Shown here: one piece after another, positions 17,933-27,209 of the stretch
Numbering within the stretch: position 1 is the first letter of the stretch
Layout of the letters: each line of letters starts with the position of its first letter
Origin: Barthelona sp. PCE
Taxonomy: Eukaryota; Metamonada: BaSk clade
Direction: 5' to 3'
DNA length: 64,000 bases
Assembly (NCBI GenBank): GCA_040285745.1
Contig: JAUFOR010000003.1
Span: forward strand, 1,302,001 to 1,366,000
The notes under the pieces: model-generated
Told to the model about the DNA's origin: nothing
What the model saw: only the letters and a program-made list of their open reading frames with translations
The model's database searches: none
Program-made: the position numbers and the translations under genes

Positions 17933-19673
17933 ATGCATCTTACTAACCCTGAACATATCGCAGTCTACGAGCAACTTATTGCTGGTGGCAAGACTCAAGT
18001 AGTCAAGGACATGTGGGATTTTTTCGTTCACCTGTATGGACATTTAAGCAATTTGAGACACGTAGCATAACGTAGATCCGTTATTCTCTCTTCAATAACG
18101 TTGTTCAACTTACGTAGCATTACTTTACGAAAATTTTCGAATTTTTCTACGTAGCATATTATATGACGTTGAATCACTGCACTTCTAACGTTGTTTTGCG
18201 TGTAATTCATAATTATGTACCGCATATTATGATGCAATTGTTCTTTTATTACAAAATTAACTTACTTTTAGTTGTGAAATTCCCAGAAAGTCCGGACACG
18301 AGCAAGCAGCCGTTGCTGAGCTTAAGCGCATCGCTGAAGAAGAGTTGAACTGTGTAACAGAGCAGGACGAGGTCGGAAATCTTTTAATTTCAACTACTGA
18401 AGATTATGAAGGACCTGGTATCGTAATTCAGGGCCATATCGACATGGTATGCGACGCTAGTGTTGGGCATAAGGGTCCCAGTGGAGAGGATTGGGATGCC
18501 TTGAAGGATCCTATTGTACCTTACATTGACGATCTTTTTTTGAAGGCTAGAGGCACTACACTCGGTGGAGACAATGGAATAGCCATTGCAATGGGCCTAG
18601 CCCTTCTAAAGAACCGTGAAACGTTCAAGCATGGTCCTCTAGAATTACTTGTAACTATTGAGGAAGAAACCACCATGAAAGGAGCTTTAAACTGTCAATT
18701 ACCAGTGGCTAGCAAGTATCTGATCAACGTAGATTCCGAAGAAGAAGGAATTATCACTTACGCCTGCGCTGGAGGTTCCGAATATTCCATTGCTATTGAC
18801 CTTGCCCGTCAAGCTTCAGAGCTCCCCGTCGTTGGTGTTTCAATTGAGGGCGGTACTGCAGGCCACTCCGGTATTGATATTGGAAAATATCGTCTCAACT
18901 GTGGTAAGGCTCTTGGCCGTATGCTTTTCGGTGAAGACATTCTTCTGAAGGACATCAAGTTTGGTGCTGCACGTAACATCATCTGCCCCAACGCTGCTGC
19001 TTCCCTCCACGTTGCCGATGTCGAGGCCTTCAAGGTTAAGATTGAGAACAAGTTCAATGTCATCAAGGAAGAGTACAAGAACACCGACCCTGGTCTTGTT
19101 CTTAAGTGGAACGAGCCCTCTACTGAGGTTGCCATGACTCCCGAGTCTTCCAAGAAGGTTATTGATTTACTCGTTGCCGCTCCCCACGGTGTCATCCGTT
19201 TCTCCCCCTTCAACGCTGCTGATGTCCAGACTTCCGTCAACTGTGCCATTATGATGTGCACTGAGGACAAGGCTACAGTCCAGTTCCTTGCCCGTTCCCC
19301 CGCTATGTCCGAGATGTACGCCTTTGGTGATAAGATCGAAGCCATGGCCCGCCTCATGGGTGGTGAGTGTGAGCGTGAGGTCAACATCTTCCCTGGTTGG
19401 GAGCCCGAGCCCGAGTCCGCTGTCATGAAGGCTTTCCTTGCTGCTCATCTGGAGCACGTTGGTAAGGAAATGGTTGTTGAGGCCATCCACGCCGGTCTCG
19501 AGGTTGGTATTCTTCAGGATGCTGTCCTTAAGACCACCGGCAACAAGATCTCTGGTGTTTCCATTGGTCCTGATCTTTTCGATGTTCATACCGTCAACGA
19601 GAGATTGAACATTGGTTCCTCTGAGCGTGTCCTTGATTTCGCCATCTTTGCCATCGAGAAGCTTTGCTCTTAA
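17933..19673 (+). CDS. pepD: Aminoacyl-histidine dipeptidase (Xaa-His, PepD; M20 family)
   Basis: A 500-residue zinc metallopeptidase. Exons are 17933-18033 and 18272-19673. Splicing joins WDFFVHL to CEIPRKSGHE, restoring the typical PepD N-terminus. Metal-site motifs follow: GHIDMVC (His/Asp), the Asp of LGGDNGIA, and the catalytic EEE of VTIEEETTMKGA. GGTAGHSG and NVDSEEEG fit PepD. The C-terminal half carries the second catalytic lobe. PepD is mainly bacterial and is known in some anaerobic protists; it releases amino acids from Xaa-His and other dipeptides. The 5' third is AT-rich with relaxed codon use. From about 18800 the codons turn sharply C-ending, like H2A, so the gene looks mosaic. 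The start lies downstream of CCTTCATT. Confidence 0.93.
18034..18271 (+). other. Intron of pepD (238 bases)
   Basis: Donor CACCT|GTATGG and acceptor CTTTTAG|TTGTG. Removing it joins an N-terminal exon to the body in frame. A TTAAC lies 16 bases before the acceptor and could be the branch site. The intron is AT-rich and contains ACGTAGCAT three times (18060-18068, 18112-18120, 18149-18157) and AACGTTGTT twice (18097-18105, 18187-18195). Confidence 0.88.
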
Positions 19674-19843
19674 ACTGTTGGTATTCCAGTGCTTAATAAA
19701 GTGTAGTTTATGAATGATAGGAATTGCAAGGGGATTCGGACTTTTGTTTAGTAGAAACTGGCCATATGCTTTATTACATAGTCTATAACACATCAAAAAC
19801 AAAGAAATATGTGGAATTGAATACCTGCTTTCGTTTTTTCCTT

Positions 19844-19850
19844 CCTTTCC
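19844..19850 (+). promoter_or_regulatory. CCTTTCC core promoter box
   Basis: CCTTTCC lies one base before the ATG at 19852. If it marks the transcription start, the message is almost leaderless. Confidence 0.45.
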
Positions 19851-19851
19851 G

Positions 19852-20706
19852 ATGAAAACCTTTGAAGAAACGAGTATCCGTCTTGAAATACTCAGATTAG
19901 CTCTAAGCGAACAGGAAATCGAGCTTACAGTTGAAGCATTCTATAAAGTTTTTGAAGAAGCTGTTTACGCAAAGTTTTTCGGTCTTGTCCGTGATCTATG
20001 CTTCACATATGAACAATACACCCCGCAGAAACAAGTTATAGTACACTTAGAGGATATTGTGCGAAATGCTTCTCTCGACTACTTTGATTTTTGCTGTTTA
20101 TTGGAGGTGCTTAACAAATACGACTCATTTCCTTTACTTCCCGATTTTAACACTCTCGAGAAACGCTTGAAATACTGTTCATTTTGCACAAGCGTGAATG
20201 CTTATCTTTTCTTTTCGAAAAAACACAGTATCATCGTAGAAGTCGTAAGAGAAGCGCTTAGATCTGACACATTGCACAGGGTAATGGGATTAAAGTTATG
20301 CTGCCTTGCACTGTCTCGCGGCATACCAGGCTTTGATGAGATCATCAACAATGCTCTGCGTTATGAAGAACATTCCATCAAAGTAGAACTAGTGGCTGTT
20401 TTAATGTCTGAAGGGCTTGAACACAGCACAGAGCTTACATCTTTATGGTTTTGTGCATATAGCATGAGTGATGTCGCCGAAAAACTTGCTGAAAAAATAT
20501 GTTTGGAAAATGATCTCGGTGTCCTAACTCTAATGCATAACCAAAGCGCACACGACACACTACTCAAAAGAGACGGGTTTGTAGATGTGGTGGAAGCACA
20601 GAAGGAACTTCTTCTGTTGGTTTCTACAGCTAACACTGATGAGCCATCTTTGAAACGCCAGGCAGTCACAATCAGCCCAATTGAGGAGCTTATAGCGAGG
20701 ATTTAA
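19852..20706 (+). CDS. Helical hypothetical protein
   Basis: A 284-residue, mainly helical protein with HEAT-like hydrophobic periodicity (EAVYAKFFGLVRDLCF, VMGLKLCCLALSRGI). It is rich in Leu, Cys and Glu. No catalytic or binding motif is visible and no family is recognised. It follows pepD by 178 bases and converges on the cap methyltransferase gene with 12 bases between stops. Confidence 0.75.
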   Translation: MKTFEETSIRLEILRLALSEQEIELTVEAFYKVFEEAVYAKFFGLVRDLCFTYEQYTPQKQVIVHLEDIVRNASLDYFDFCCLLEVLNKYDSFPLLPDFNTLEKRLKYCSFCTSVNAYLFFSKKHSIIVEVVREALRSDTLHRVMGLKLCCLALSRGIPGFDEIINNALRYEEHSIKVELVAVLMSEGLEHSTELTSLWFCAYSMSDVAEKLAEKICLENDLGVLTLMHNQSAHDTLLKRDGFVDVVEAQKELLLLVSTANTDEPSLKRQAVTISPIEELIARI

Positions 20707-20718
20707 AATCACCACCGA

Positions 20719-21870
20719 TTAATCTGAACAAATATCATCGTCATCATCTTCTTCGTCGCTGAGTTCTGGTTGGACAGGTTTTGGATTAGCATCCAGCATC
20801 ACCTGCCAGTTGGAATCAGCAGGGGGCATTCTCAAACGATGAGTAAAAACAAACTTTCGTTGAGGAGCTCGCTTTTCGAACAAATAGATACGATACATAG
20901 ATGCCAGAGACCATGCGCTTGGGTGAGGTGATCCATCTTCCAGCGCACCCATATCCTCCATCATCTTGCGGTAGACGCCAGCATTGCAATACTCGTGGAA
21001 GAATTCATGAAGTGTCATACTGATATTCAGAACTAAATCATGCTCGCTGGCTAATTCCTCCAGTGTTTTCTGATGAACAATGAACTCAGGTATATTCTCA
21101 ACAGCATCACGCAAAAACATAGTGTACATGCTTCCATATTCCGTAAATTGTAAAGGTAGTTCAAAGGTCAGAGACCACAGAGGCTCTCCATCACCAGCAT
21201 TATATCCAACAACGCAACTATTCTCTGTCTTACTGTGAAAATGACCCTCACCATTAGACTCCATCGGAGGAGAGTAAGCAGCCATTCTCGCCGCTTTAAC
21301 GATCCAGTCTGCGTTGCCTGTGATGCACATGTAGTACCCGCCAGGCACAAGGCGGTCACTGACGTTCCTGAAGAAACAATGTGCTGCGCTCTTTGAGGAA
21401 AACAGATAGTGCATGGCGAACTGACACGACACGAAATCAAAGTGCAGGGATGATGGAAGCTTGCTCGTTGAGAGAACAGAGCTGAGGTCTGCCCTTATCC
21501 AACGTGCAAAATCGAAAAATTGCATACCGCGCTCTAAAATCTTTCCGTAACGGTCTTGTGCCTTGGTGATGGCTCCTGATGAGTTATCCACACCAATGTA
21601 ATGTGATACGTTGGCCTTCAACCACTTATTAAGATCACCACCATGTCCACTGGCGAGATCCATAATGGCTACAGGAACGTTCTTCAAATTTCGAGAATTC
21701 CGGAAGTGGCTGACGCTCCAGTGAATTAGAGACGCCTTTACCCAATTGTTGAAGTTACGAATACCAGCAGTTGTCGTAAAAAGACGACCAGCTGAACCAA
21801 ACTGCTTTAGCTTGTCATAATGACTAGCAACCTGTGTGACATGTGCCCCGTTCGTTTGCTTCTCGGTCAT
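20719..21870 (-). CDS. ABD1: mRNA cap guanine-N7 methyltransferase
   Basis: A 383-residue nuclear enzyme that methylates the guanine of the mRNA cap using SAM. The family N-terminus HYDKLKQFGSAGR...IRNFNNWVKASLI is present. SAM motif I reads DLASGHGGDLNKW, where most cap methyltransferases have D(L/M)xCGKGGDLxKW, so the conserved Cys and Lys are Ser and His here. The cap-site CQFAMHYLF is conserved, as is LVPGGYY. The tail is acidic (EDDDDDICSD). The start is taken at 21870 (MTEKQTNG), because the CCCTTTTC box lies just upstream; an upstream in-frame extension begins outside that box. It shares an 83-base divergent promoter with RRP36. Confidence 0.93.
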   Translation of the reverse strand: MTEKQTNGAHVTQVASHYDKLKQFGSAGRLFTTTAGIRNFNNWVKASLIHWSVSHFRNSRNLKNVPVAIMDLASGHGGDLNKWLKANVSHYIGVDNSSGAITKAQDRYGKILERGMQFFDFARWIRADLSSVLSTSKLPSSLHFDFVSCQFAMHYLFSSKSAAHCFFRNVSDRLVPGGYYMCITGNADWIVKAARMAAYSPPMESNGEGHFHSKTENSCVVGYNAGDGEPLWSLTFELPLQFTEYGSMYTMFLRDAVENIPEFIVHQKTLEELASEHDLVLNISMTLHEFFHEYCNAGVYRKMMEDMGALEDGSPHPSAWSLASMYRIYLFEKRAPQRKFVFTHRLRMPPADSNWQVMLDANPKPVQPELSDEEDDDDDICSD

Positions 21871-21879
21871 ATGAGTGGA

Positions 21880-21911
21880 GAAAAGGGTGTTTCTACGAAA
21901 TACACCTTTTC
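21880..21911. promoter_or_regulatory. Bidirectional promoter of the cap methyltransferase and RRP36
   Basis: Two oppositely oriented boxes lie within 83 bases between starts: CCCTTTTC on the minus strand (21880-21887, 9 bases before the ATG at 21870) and CCTTTTC on the plus strand (21905-21911, 42 bases before the ATG at 21954). Each begins with a short CAC or ACA context. Confidence 0.55.
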
Positions 21912-21953
21912 TATTCACTGCATTTTATTGAAACCAATTTTTGGGCACAGTTC

Positions 21954-22532
21954 ATGGTTAAAAATCAGAGGAAGGAGCCTATTATTGAAAAAAGAAAGCG
22001 ATCAGCACCTGCAGAAAAGAGCAGTCAATACAAACCACGCAATGTTGTTGTTGTGAATCTACCACAGTACAGAAAGAAGAAGGCCAGAGATCCCCGGTTC
22101 GATGAGTTGGCCGGCGAATTCAACGAAGGTGAATACCGATCGAAATATGCTTTTCTTGATGAAATGAAGGATAACGAAATTAATCAGATGTATGACGCTA
22201 TCAAGAAGGAGAAGAACGAGGCAAAGAAGCGTATTTTACAGAGTGAACTTACACGTATGCAACAGCAGAGGTCTTCCGTTAGACGTCGTGATCGTGAACG
22301 TAGAATTCGTCGCGAAGTTATACAGGAAGAGCTTGGTAAGGTACAATCAGGCGAGAAGAAACCATTTTACATGAAGAGAGGAGAATTAAAGAAGCTTGTT
22401 CGTGAAGAAGAGATGAATGAATTGCGAAAGAAGGGAAAACTTGGTCGTGTTATGAATATGAAGACCAAGCGTAACGCCGAGCGTGAGGTGAGGCGTTTAC
22501 CTTTCAGGATAAGGAGAGATAAGAAAGAATAA
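21954..22532 (+). CDS. RRP36: rRNA biogenesis protein RRP36
   Basis: A 192-residue basic protein of the RRP36 family, an early 90S pre-ribosome factor needed for 18S rRNA processing in the nucleolus. Family blocks are clear: ARDPRFDELAGEFN near residue 43, KYAFLDEM, KKPFYMKRGELKKL near residue 140, and a basic C-terminal tail with LPFRIRR. The start is the MVKNQRK methionine, after the CCTTTTC box; an upstream in-frame ATG at 21843 lies inside the divergent promoter and neighbouring gene. Its 3' end is 19 bases from the stop of the convergent orphan gene. Confidence 0.9.
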   Translation: MVKNQRKEPIIEKRKRSAPAEKSSQYKPRNVVVVNLPQYRKKKARDPRFDELAGEFNEGEYRSKYAFLDEMKDNEINQMYDAIKKEKNEAKKRILQSELTRMQQQRSSVRRRDRERRIRREVIQEELGKVQSGEKKPFYMKRGELKKLVREEEMNELRKKGKLGRVMNMKTKRNAEREVRRLPFRIRRDKKE

Positions 22533-22551
22533 AATAAATCATCAAAATTTT

Positions 22552-24579
22552 TTACCACGGATTCTTGTTGTTGGAAAACCCAGAAACAAATGCTTTGAAC
22601 GCAGAATCAGCAGGAAGACGTGTGAGAGGTGAGTAAACCTTTGGTTCAGGTGTCTCTTCTGAAAATATTGGAATTGTGCCGATTAAGGCTTTCTTGGTAA
22701 CCAATTGCTGGCGAACTCGTCTCGGTGTATGTGCTGGTGGAGCGTCATCAAGTGGCGGTGTCCTTGGAGAAAGTGGAGCAGCAGAAGGTGGTTCATCACT
22801 AAACAGCGATGCAATATTTGTAGCATTAACAACATTACCAGTGAACAAGTCCTCGTTCTTACGCTTCTCCAACGTAAATTCAGTAGGAATCTTCCCACTC
22901 TCAGCTAACATTGATTTGGCCACAGATAAAGAGTCGATTTTCACAGATGGTATGACAGGTGACGCTTCCGGTGACTGATTGGGGCTGTCAAGCTTCCCCA
23001 CGTGGCGTTCGTAGAGCTCCAAGTATGTTTCTTCGATAGTCTTGTTCGGCTTCAGATCTTTGATGATTGGCAACGTGTGCACCTTGTATGTGATTGGTTT
23101 CAGCTTCAGCACCTTCGGGACATCACGGTCGAGTCGCGTCTTCTGCTTCTTTTTGCTCTCTTTTTCAACACGTTGCTTGATTGTGCTCATGAAGTCCGCC
23201 CTCTTCTTCTTCACCGTTTTCTCAGCTTTCAAGGACGAGATATACCTGTTCAGCCTGCGTACCACCTTCTCGTCGATGTTATAACCGGCAACATTTGCAT
23301 GGATAGATAAGTCAGAAAACGCAAAGATAATATGGGAAATAAACTCAGATATGTTCTTCTCATCCATGTCTCTCACCAAAACAGCACAGCAAACGAAGAG
23401 AAAGCGCTTGAACTCATCAACAGACATATACAACGGGTTGCTGGCAAACATTTCCCAATCGGAGTGAAAAGTCTTTAACAGCTCATCATCTCGGGTAAAA
23501 CGAGCATTCTCTGCATAGCTGGGCTTGGGGATGAGCAGGTTCCACATCCTAAGCAGCAATAATAGAAATGCGTCTCTTGGTAAAGCAGTTGTACCACCAA
23601 TGACCGAGAAAAGATCAATGGCACGGGAATCAAACCAGCTGGAATGAAACAGCTCCATCATATTCTCCGGGTTGGCGCCGTCTTCGTGGAATACAGGTCG
23701 GAAGAAGGGTATATCACGCATGAAGCTTGAGAACCAAGACTTGACCTTTCTGTATCTTTTCTTTCGGATGCGTCCCAACTCAACGGGATTGGCACGGACA
23801 GCGATGAGGGAAGGGCGTCTGTGAACGGATTCAAACAAGGGCAACCATGTTAGGAATCCATCAAATAAGAAGAAGAAGTAAAAAATTGAAAACGATTCTG
23901 AAGCATTATCAGCATGCGTGATACAAAAATTGGGCATGTCTCTGTACACCATGATGGACCGAACGCGCTCATAAACAGTCTTGTCATTTCTTGAAGTCAT
24001 CAATCTTCTGTAGCTCTTTGTCAGTTGTCGAAGACTCGTATCAACTCCTTGCCTACGGAACCGAGCAGTTTTTGGCCGTACAAGGCTAGCACTCTTTGGC
24101 CGATTTGAGAACCCAAGACGTGAAGATTTTGACTGGTCACGTGCTGTCTGAAGCAAATTTTTACCTTCGACAGATCCGATCCTGAGATTTGGTACAATGG
24201 AGGGTTTTCTGGAGGTCGATCTTAGGGTTCCTAAAGAAGTATGAGGTCTACGAGGTCTTTTTTCTGGTTTTGAAGGTTTCTTTGGCTTTTTTTTCCTCTT
24301 TGGATTCTTGCGTTTGAAAACCTTGGCAGCCTTTCGCTTGAAATGATCTGGAATTTCGAGGGTTTGAAGGTTGGGATGCCTTGTATAAATATCGGATAAT
24401 ATCGAGTCTATGTGCTCTCTTGAAGAGTGCAAAGCACTTTCTATTTCGTCAACAGTCTCGTTTTCCCGCTCGATCTGCTGTATGGAGTCGTTTAGGTTTG
24501 AGATATGATTTGCAAGTTCGCTTTCTATCTTTTTTGAGTACGTTCGTGCTTCTGAGTGTGATGAAAAACGTACTTTCAT
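22552..24579 (-). CDS. Large basic hypothetical protein
   Basis: A 675-residue protein of unknown function. Residues about 5-50 form a coiled coil (KKIESELANHISNLNDSI). Next comes a very Lys/Arg/Pro-rich block (KRKNPKRKKKPKKP, residues about 80-110). Residues about 190-470 are a folded, helical domain rich in Phe and Trp (SWFSSFMRDIPFFRPVFHE, FSVIGGTTALPRDAFLLLLL). The end is proline-rich and disordered (PPSAAPLSPRTPPLDD). The pattern recalls cytoskeletal or flagellar proteins, but nothing names it. The start is the MKVRFSSH methionine, after the CCCTTTTG box; the open frame upstream has no ATG in the transcript. Confidence 0.78.
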   Translation of the reverse strand: MKVRFSSHSEARTYSKKIESELANHISNLNDSIQQIERENETVDEIESALHSSREHIDSILSDIYTRHPNLQTLEIPDHFKRKAAKVFKRKNPKRKKKPKKPSKPEKRPRRPHTSLGTLRSTSRKPSIVPNLRIGSVEGKNLLQTARDQSKSSRLGFSNRPKSASLVRPKTARFRRQGVDTSLRQLTKSYRRLMTSRNDKTVYERVRSIMVYRDMPNFCITHADNASESFSIFYFFFLFDGFLTWLPLFESVHRRPSLIAVRANPVELGRIRKKRYRKVKSWFSSFMRDIPFFRPVFHEDGANPENMMELFHSSWFDSRAIDLFSVIGGTTALPRDAFLLLLLRMWNLLIPKPSYAENARFTRDDELLKTFHSDWEMFASNPLYMSVDEFKRFLFVCCAVLVRDMDEKNISEFISHIIFAFSDLSIHANVAGYNIDEKVVRRLNRYISSLKAEKTVKKKRADFMSTIKQRVEKESKKKQKTRLDRDVPKVLKLKPITYKVHTLPIIKDLKPNKTIEETYLELYERHVGKLDSPNQSPEASPVIPSVKIDSLSVAKSMLAESGKIPTEFTLEKRKNEDLFTGNVVNATNIASLFSDEPPSAAPLSPRTPPLDDAPPAHTPRRVRQQLVTKKALIGTIPIFSEETPEPKVYSPLTRLPADSAFKAFVSGFSNNKNPW

Positions 24580-24594
24580 TGTGTGTGCATGGTA

Positions 24595-24602
24595 CAAAAG
24601 GG
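24595..24602 (-). promoter_or_regulatory. CCCTTTTG core promoter box
   Basis: CCCTTTTG on the minus strand, 15 bases before the ATG at 24579. It supports this start over any further upstream. Confidence 0.45.
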
Positions 24603-24712
24603 TAAAAAAAAGGGGAGAGGGATGAAATGTGTTTAACAAATATTTAAATGTCAATTGAGTAACTAAAACTTCAAAAATATCGCAAATTACAAATATATAG
24701 TTTATTTCACAC

Positions 24713-25936
24713 TTAAAAATCAGCAAAGTCCTGTTGGTCAAATTCGAAATCTACCTCTTCTTCCTCTTCAGCATAGTTATCGAAATGAGATGTATCACCC
24801 TCATGGGCAGTAGGAGGAACCAAAGGAGAAGGAATTCTGCGATGGAATAAAGCATTCCAATCAATTGCGCGGAAAAAGCGATGTCTCTTAATGTCTTCTG
24901 CTCCACCACGTAAGTTACCGAAACGTCTCGTCCTGTCACGGGCTAATAGCCTCTTGATCAGATCTCTTGCAGTTGGACTGACATGTCTTGCCCACCATAT
25001 CTTACCGTTCATGATTTTCTGTGAAGTTAAGAACGGGTTCTCATCACAGAAAGGGGGGTAGCCAACAAGCATCTCAAAAATGAGAATACCCAAGGCCCAC
25101 CAATCGACAGCCTTGTTGTGACCTCTTGCCTGAATGATTTCCGGTGCAAGGTATTCTGGAGTACCACAAACTGTGTATGTACGGTCTGTGACGACCTTAG
25201 CGAAACCGAAATCACATATTTTCATGTGTCCATCTGAATCTAAAAGCAAATTCTCTGGTTTTAAATCTCTGTAAACAATAGACTGTGAATGCAGATATTC
25301 CAGTGCTAGAACAATCTCTGCAGCAAAGAAACGGGCTACTTCTTCAGTAAAACGACCTGCTTTTCTTAAATGACTGAACAGTTCACCTCCAGGCACGTAC
25401 TCTTGTAATAAATATACATTCTTTTCGTCCTGGAAACTGGCTACAAGATTTACGATAAAGGGGTGTGAAATTTTGGAAAGTAACTTATATTCTGACTTCA
25501 AGTGCTCTACTTGTCTCAATTTTGCGACCTTTGCTTTTGCGAGAGTCTTTAGTGCATAGTACTTGCCAGTTAATGTGTGTTGGCAAAGTCTAACACGACC
25601 GAAAGTTCCAGTACCTAAATATTAAAAAATTTCAAAAATCTACATCTTCCTTAGTCACAGCGTTGCCTCTCAAGGCATATTCTGTGAGATAAAAGAATGA
25701 CAAAATCAAATCAAAAACATACCAATAGTTTCTCTTTGTTCCAAGTCTGTAAGGCGAATCACATTGTTGTTCAATGGTCTAGGGATTGAGGGAGATCTAT
25801 GCAGCTGTCCAGATGAAGTGGAAGTTGCTGTTCCTGAATTATTAAAAGGTCTGTTGTAACGTGAAAGACGTGACAACGTTCTGGTGTTTTGTTTGCTGGT
25901 ACGTCCTGTTCTCAAACGTCCACTTGAAAGCACCAT
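24713..25936 (-). CDS. AGC protein kinase, PKA catalytic-subunit-like
   Basis: A 371-residue Ser/Thr kinase. Exons are 25723-25936 and 24713-25614. Splicing completes the glycine loop IGTGTFGRV at residues about 70-78. The catalytic loop YRDLKPENLL, DFGFAK, and activation segment TYTVCGTPEYLAPE (with the PKA-type Thr) follow. The C-terminal tail has FDNYAEEE and ends in FADF, matching the terminal FxxF of PKA rather than the longer tails of AKT or PKG. It should act on cAMP-type signalling with a regulatory subunit, which is inference. The 60-residue N-terminus is Arg/Ser/Asn-rich and unlike myristoylated animal PKA. The start is ATG 25936, because the frame further upstream reaches only a TTG. 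Confidence 0.93.
25615..25722 (-). other. Intron of the PKA-like kinase gene (108 bases)
   Basis: Donor ATTG|GTATGT, acceptor ATATTTAG|GTACTGG. It interrupts the codon for the second residue of the glycine-rich loop, so splicing is needed for a working kinase. No clear CTAAC branch site lies close to the acceptor. Confidence 0.92.
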
Positions 25937-25951
25937 GCTCAAATGCTTGTA

Positions 25952-25958
25952 GAAAAGG
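25952..25958 (-). promoter_or_regulatory. CCTTTTC core promoter box
   Basis: CCTTTTC on the minus strand, 15 bases before the kinase ATG at 25936, inside the ACCTTTTCTAC context. Confidence 0.5.
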
Positions 25959-26084
25959 TAATAATTGAAAATTTACGTCGCATAAGCTTCGCGGTGCACA
26001 CACACTGTCTTAAAAAGGGAGTCACATCACATAGACATCTATGCACACGTTAGAATTGTTGTTTATTTGGAGTAAAACCCTGCA

Positions 26085-27209
26085 TTACCAATCCGAGTCT
26101 TCCTCATCATCTGAATACGTTTGTGTGTACTTGCGGATTTCTTTCAGAGCTGCGCTAAGGTCACTTTGAAGATTTCCTTTTGCTTCAACACTCATACGCT
26201 TTAAATCATTTAATTCAATACTGGAACGTTTGCTGACCTGTCCTCTGTCAACTTTCTTGAGTTTGAAGCCGCCTTTAAGAATGTCAGCCATAAGATTACC
26301 ATGTCCTTCAACTTTTTCAACTTTCTCCTCTTGCTTTGGCTGAGACGGCATTGGTTGTGGAATAGGCCTGTTTGCAGGAGGTGCTGGAGCACCAGACGGT
26401 GGGGTAGGAACGTTGGCGGGAGGAGCGGGTACGCCAGCAGGTGGAATAGGAATATTGGCTGGTGGAGCGGGTACGCCAGCAGGAGGAGCAGGAACGTTAG
26501 CAAGAGGAGGAGCAACCTCACGCCTGGGCTTCTTGACAACTGTCTTACGCTTAGGAGCAGAAGAAATATTAGGAGCGCCACCATACTTTTTGATAACATT
26601 TTGAATGGCTTCTCTCGTCTCTGGGTTTTCTAAATCCTTCTTCTTTAATCCACAACCCTTAAAAAGATTGATCCACTCATTGGTGAGGCCAAACATTTGT
26701 AAACCTTCAGTATCAAACCCAACATGACGTGTATGTCTGAAACCGATAGGGTTTGAAATTTGGATTTTCTTCTTCTCTTTCTTAGGAAATAGACGCTCCC
26801 TTATTGTGGGCTCAGGCTCGTTACGGCGGCGGCGTGCGTCTGCGTCGTTGTTTGTAATCATGAACTTTGCAATTTGAAGAAAATAATCGTACTCCTGCTT
26901 ATCTGTGAAGCATAGACCCACAATACAGTCAGATGCTTCAAAAGCAACAAACATGTCGCCCATTTCGTTCAGTTTAAAGCCCTCATATATCTCCTGATGG
27001 AAGTATAGGGAAAAAATGGGCAGCGCAAAAATTCCAATAACAGGAACCGTAGATTCAATCAAAAGTGCGGCGGGACCGACTATTCCCGTGTCCACCCAGG
27101 TGTTCGTACCAGGGAAACACTTGTACACCTTAACAATTGCTAGATGGTTTGCTTCGCATCCAATCGCAACGTTTAAAGCTTCTTTCTCAGCGTATGTAAG
27201 TAAATCCAT
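26085..27209 (-). CDS. WASP-family actin nucleation-promoting factor
   Basis: A 374-residue protein with the complete WASP layout. Residues about 1-120 are an EVH1/WH1 domain (AIVKVYKCFPGTNTW, FFLQIAKF-type end). Residues about 150-215 are the Cdc42/Rac-binding CRIB region (ISNPIGFRHTRHVGFD), followed by the autoinhibitory GBD. Residues about 235-290 are a proline-rich track of about seven-residue units (VPAPPAG), which would bind profilin or SH3 domains. One WH2 actin-binding motif (LMADILKGGFKLKKV) and a central/acidic tail ending DEEDSDW, for Arp2/3, close the protein. It activates Arp2/3 for branched actin. The gene has a long 5' gap shared with the divergent PP2A B'' gene. Confidence 0.92.
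   Translation of the reverse strand: MDLLTYAEKEALNVAIGCEANHLAIVKVYKCFPGTNTWVDTGIVGPAALLIESTVPVIGIFALPIFSLYFHQEIYEGFKLNEMGDMFVAFEASDCIVGLCFTDKQEYDYFLQIAKFMITNNDADARRRRNEPEPTIRERLFPKKEKKKIQISNPIGFRHTRHVGFDTEGLQMFGLTNEWINLFKGCGLKKKDLENPETREAIQNVIKKYGGAPNISSAPKRKTVVKKPRREVAPPLANVPAPPAGVPAPPANIPIPPAGVPAPPANVPTPPSGAPAPPANRPIPQPMPSQPKQEEKVEKVEGHGNLMADILKGGFKLKKVDRGQVSKRSSIELNDLKRMSVEAKGNLQSDLSAALKEIRKYTQTYSDDEEDSDW

Noticed and set aside
18028-18237. Minus-strand 69-codon frame in the pepD intron
   Set aside because: Lies almost wholly in a spliced intron with no box or family match.
25937-25942. Kinase start at 25942
   Set aside because: That codon is TTG; the first ATG is at 25936.
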